From Flavobacteriaceae bacterium TMED81 (lineage in GTDB: Bacteria > Bacteroidota > Bacteroidia > Flavobacteriales > Flavobacteriaceae), in contig NHEI02000036.1 of assembly GCA_002171575.2 (NCBI GenBank), positions 1 through 45,149 on the forward strand: a stretch of DNA of 45,149 bases, given 5' to 3'. The notes below the pieces were generated by a model. It saw only the letters and a list, made by a program, of their open reading frames with translations. It was not told the origin of the DNA and did no database searches. Both the position numbers and the translations under genes were made by a program. Of this stretch, positions 43,368-45,149 are shown piece after piece (position 1 is the stretch's first letter; each line of letters starts with the position of its first letter).

Positions 43368-44340
43368 AAAGACGGTTGGAGTCATCGGTGGATCTGGCTA
43401 CACAGGTGGTGAGCTCCTTCGTTTGTTGGTGAATCATCCATTGGTTACCATTGATTTTGTGTACAGCAGCACGCGACCTGGAACGCATCTTACGGAAACG
43501 CATACGGATTTGATCGGACAAACCGATTTGCAGTTTACGGATGAAGTCAATCCAAATGTGGATGTGTTATTCTTGTGTCTTGGACATGGACTCTCGGGAA
43601 CTTTCTTACACGAAAACCCGATGAACGACAACACAAAAATTATTGATTTGAGCAATGAATTTCGATTGCAGAATGATCAGCATTTTTTAGGAAAGTATTA
43701 TGTATATGGCTTACCTGAATTTCAAAAACAAAAAATTCAGTCTGCACAAGCGGTAGCCAATCCCGGTTGTTTTGCAACAGCGATTCAACTGGCACTTTTA
43801 CCCCTTGCTAAAGAAGGGTTGCTACAAAATGATGTTCAATTACACGCCATCACTGGAAGCACAGGCGCAGGTGTAAAACCCTCTGCTACTTCTCACTTTA
43901 GCTGGCGAAACAACAATGTGTCTTGGTACAAGCCATTTACCCATCAGCATTTGGGAGAAATTGGCGAAACCCTACAGGCGCTACAACCGAATATTCCTGA
44001 AATCAACTTTTTACCGATTCGGGGAAACTTTACCCGAGGGATATTTGCCAGTGCGTACACAACATTTGAAGGAAACGTTGATGATGCCTATGCTTTATAT
44101 GAACAATTTTATGTCAACAGTTCGTTTACGCACATCAGCAAGAAAGCATTGGATTTAAAAATGGTAGTCAACACCAACAACTGCTTGATTCACTTGCATA
44201 AACACAACAATTTACTCCTGATTACCAGTTGTTTAGACAACCTTCTCAAAGGGGCATCAGGACAAGCCGTTGAAAACATGAATTTGATGTTTTCGTGGCC
44301 ACAAACAACAGGATTACAACTTAAAGCAAACGTTCATTAA
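43351..44340 (+). CDS. argC: N-acetyl-gamma-glutamyl-phosphate reductase
   Basis: NADPH-dependent reduction of acyl-glutamyl phosphate, the third step of arginine synthesis. The Rossmann motif is VGVIGGSGYTGGELLRLL, the catalytic Cys is in VANPGCFATAIQLAL, and TGSTGAGVKP and PIRGNFTRGIFAS follow. ATG 43351 gives 329 aa and overlaps the end of argG by 17 nt; the upstream extension is argG in another frame. In some Bacteroidota the pathway runs on succinylated intermediates, and the sequence alone does not tell which acyl group is used here. Confidence 0.95.
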   Translation: MSTTAKKTVGVIGGSGYTGGELLRLLVNHPLVTIDFVYSSTRPGTHLTETHTDLIGQTDLQFTDEVNPNVDVLFLCLGHGLSGTFLHENPMNDNTKIIDLSNEFRLQNDQHFLGKYYVYGLPEFQKQKIQSAQAVANPGCFATAIQLALLPLAKEGLLQNDVQLHAITGSTGAGVKPSATSHFSWRNNNVSWYKPFTHQHLGEIGETLQALQPNIPEINFLPIRGNFTRGIFASAYTTFEGNVDDAYALYEQFYVNSSFTHISKKALDLKMVVNTNNCLIHLHKHNNLLLITSCLDNLLKGASGQAVENMNLMFSWPQTTGLQLKANVH

Positions 44341-44352
44341 ACACGAAATACT

Positions 44353-45147
44353 ATGAAAATCGCAATTATCGGTGCTGGAAATCTGGGCTTGAGTATTGCC
44401 AAAGGGCTACTGACCAACAACATCATTACGCAGTTATACCTGACCAAGCGCAATCCATCTTCGATTTCGGACTGGAGCGAGTACAAAAATACACACATTA
44501 CGGATGATAATGCGGAAGCCATTTCATCTTCTGACGTCATTATTTTTGCTGTACAACCCGCTCAACTCAGCGAAGTTCTTGCAAAAAATGCAGATCTATT
44601 CACCGAAAAACACGTCTTAATTTCAACAGTGACTGGGTTTTCAATCGAGAAGATGGAAGCTGTAGTCGGAAACGACAAATACATCATTCGGTCGATGCCA
44701 AACACAGCAATTTCAGTTGGTAAATCGATGACTTGTTTATGTGCCAATGACAAAGGAAAACAACGCCTATCACTCGCAGAAGCGATTTACAATGCGCTCG
44801 GTACAAGCATCATCATCGACGAAAAGCATATGCGAGCTGCAACGGTTATCTGTGCATCAGGGATTGCCTTTTGGATGCGATTGATTCGCGCAACGACTCA
44901 AGGAGGCGTTCAACTCGGCTTTGATGCAGATGAAGCCATGAAGATGTCGATGAACACCGCCTTAGGAGCTGCCTCCCTACTGATTGAAACCGACTCTCAT
45001 CCAGAACAGGAAATCGATAAGGTAACCACGCCACAGGGCTGTACTATTGAAGGACTCAATGAAATGGAGCACCAAGGACTGAGTTCGTCTTTAATCAAAG
45101 GGATTGTTGCTTCGTTTAATAAAATTAATGTGATTAGTAAAGGATAA
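44353..45147 (+). CDS. proC: pyrroline-5-carboxylate reductase
   Basis: Last step of proline synthesis, reducing P5C with NAD(P)H. Rossmann motif IAIIGAGNLGLSIAKGLL, then the FAVQPAQ and SMPNTAISVGKSMT stretches. The C-terminal dimer domain has CASGIAFWMRLIRATTQGGVQLG and TTPQGCTIEGLNEME, close to the family pattern TPGGTTIEGL. 264 aa is normal, and the stop lies 2 nt before the window end. Placed in the arg operon, it shares the glutamate/ornithine branch; further arg genes probably follow outside the window. Confidence 0.94.
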   Translation: MKIAIIGAGNLGLSIAKGLLTNNIITQLYLTKRNPSSISDWSEYKNTHITDDNAEAISSSDVIIFAVQPAQLSEVLAKNADLFTEKHVLISTVTGFSIEKMEAVVGNDKYIIRSMPNTAISVGKSMTCLCANDKGKQRLSLAEAIYNALGTSIIIDEKHMRAATVICASGIAFWMRLIRATTQGGVQLGFDADEAMKMSMNTALGAASLLIETDSHPEQEIDKVTTPQGCTIEGLNEMEHQGLSSSLIKGIVASFNKINVISKG

Positions 45148-45149
45148 GC

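Noticed and set aside
1..45149. tRNA, rRNA, CRISPR, IS elements or integrated phage
   Set aside because: None seen by eye: no clover-leaf-like segments with CCA ends, no spaced direct repeats, no transposase or integrase motifs. The lone ORF6N-HNH gene is not enough to call a mobile element.

Overview
This window is a stretch of ordinary chromosome from a Bacteroidota bacterium, most likely a member of the Flavobacteriaceae. The evidence is the PorX two-domain response regulator of type IX secretion, a fused LpxC-FabZ protein, the gene order HD-lpxD-lpxC/fabZ-lpxA-efp, the adjacent parE-parC pair, and many promoters of the Bacteroidota sigma-A type (TAnnTTTG at -7) with almost no Shine-Dalgarno sequences. 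No rRNA, tRNA, CRISPR array, IS element or prophage was seen. Coding density is very high and many neighbouring genes overlap by 4 nt.

Layout. 1-3.9 kb: a gamma-glutamyltransferase lipoprotein, a small conserved hypothetical, a chimeric ORF6N-HNH protein and a DUF2461 protein. 3.9-4.5 kb: three unrecognised small membrane ORFs behind their own promoter; the first is split by an in-frame TAG. 4.5-11.6 kb (minus): a complete eight-gene histidine operon, hisG-D-C-B-H-A-F-IE, with fused hisB and hisIE. It is preceded by a histidine-rich leader peptide and mutually exclusive antiterminator and terminator stems. 11.6-19.1 kb (minus): HD phosphohydrolase, lpxD, lpxC/fabZ, lpxA, efp, sucD, fabG and a prohibitin-like protein, covering envelope lipid A, fatty acid and translation functions. 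19.1-21.4 kb (plus): porX, tsaE, DUF4258. 21.4-28 kb: proline dehydrogenase, aroB, PEP carboxylase, an Lrp-type regulator and an M14 carboxypeptidase. 28.2-33.5 kb: a small XRE regulator, a small lipoprotein, parC and parE. 33.6-41.4 kb: two thioredoxin-fold proteins, a broken comM, a flavin reductase-like protein, dsbD, tilS and pabB. 41.4 kb to the end (plus): the start of an arginine operon (GNAT-argG-argC-proC) behind a short ORF rich in Arg codons.

The most interesting content is regulatory. There are two amino-acid-specific leader peptides: His codons before hisG with a complete classical attenuator, and clustered Arg codons before the arginine genes followed by a second tiny ORF coupled to the first enzyme gene. 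A possible three-arm RNA switch lies between lrp and ppc. A recurrent arrangement, TAnnTTTG followed by exactly 4 nt and then the start codon, predicts leaderless mRNAs for several genes. comM carries two independent lesions, a frameshift and a Walker B Asp-to-Tyr change, and looks like a real pseudogene. All functional calls come from reading motifs by eye; no database search was possible.
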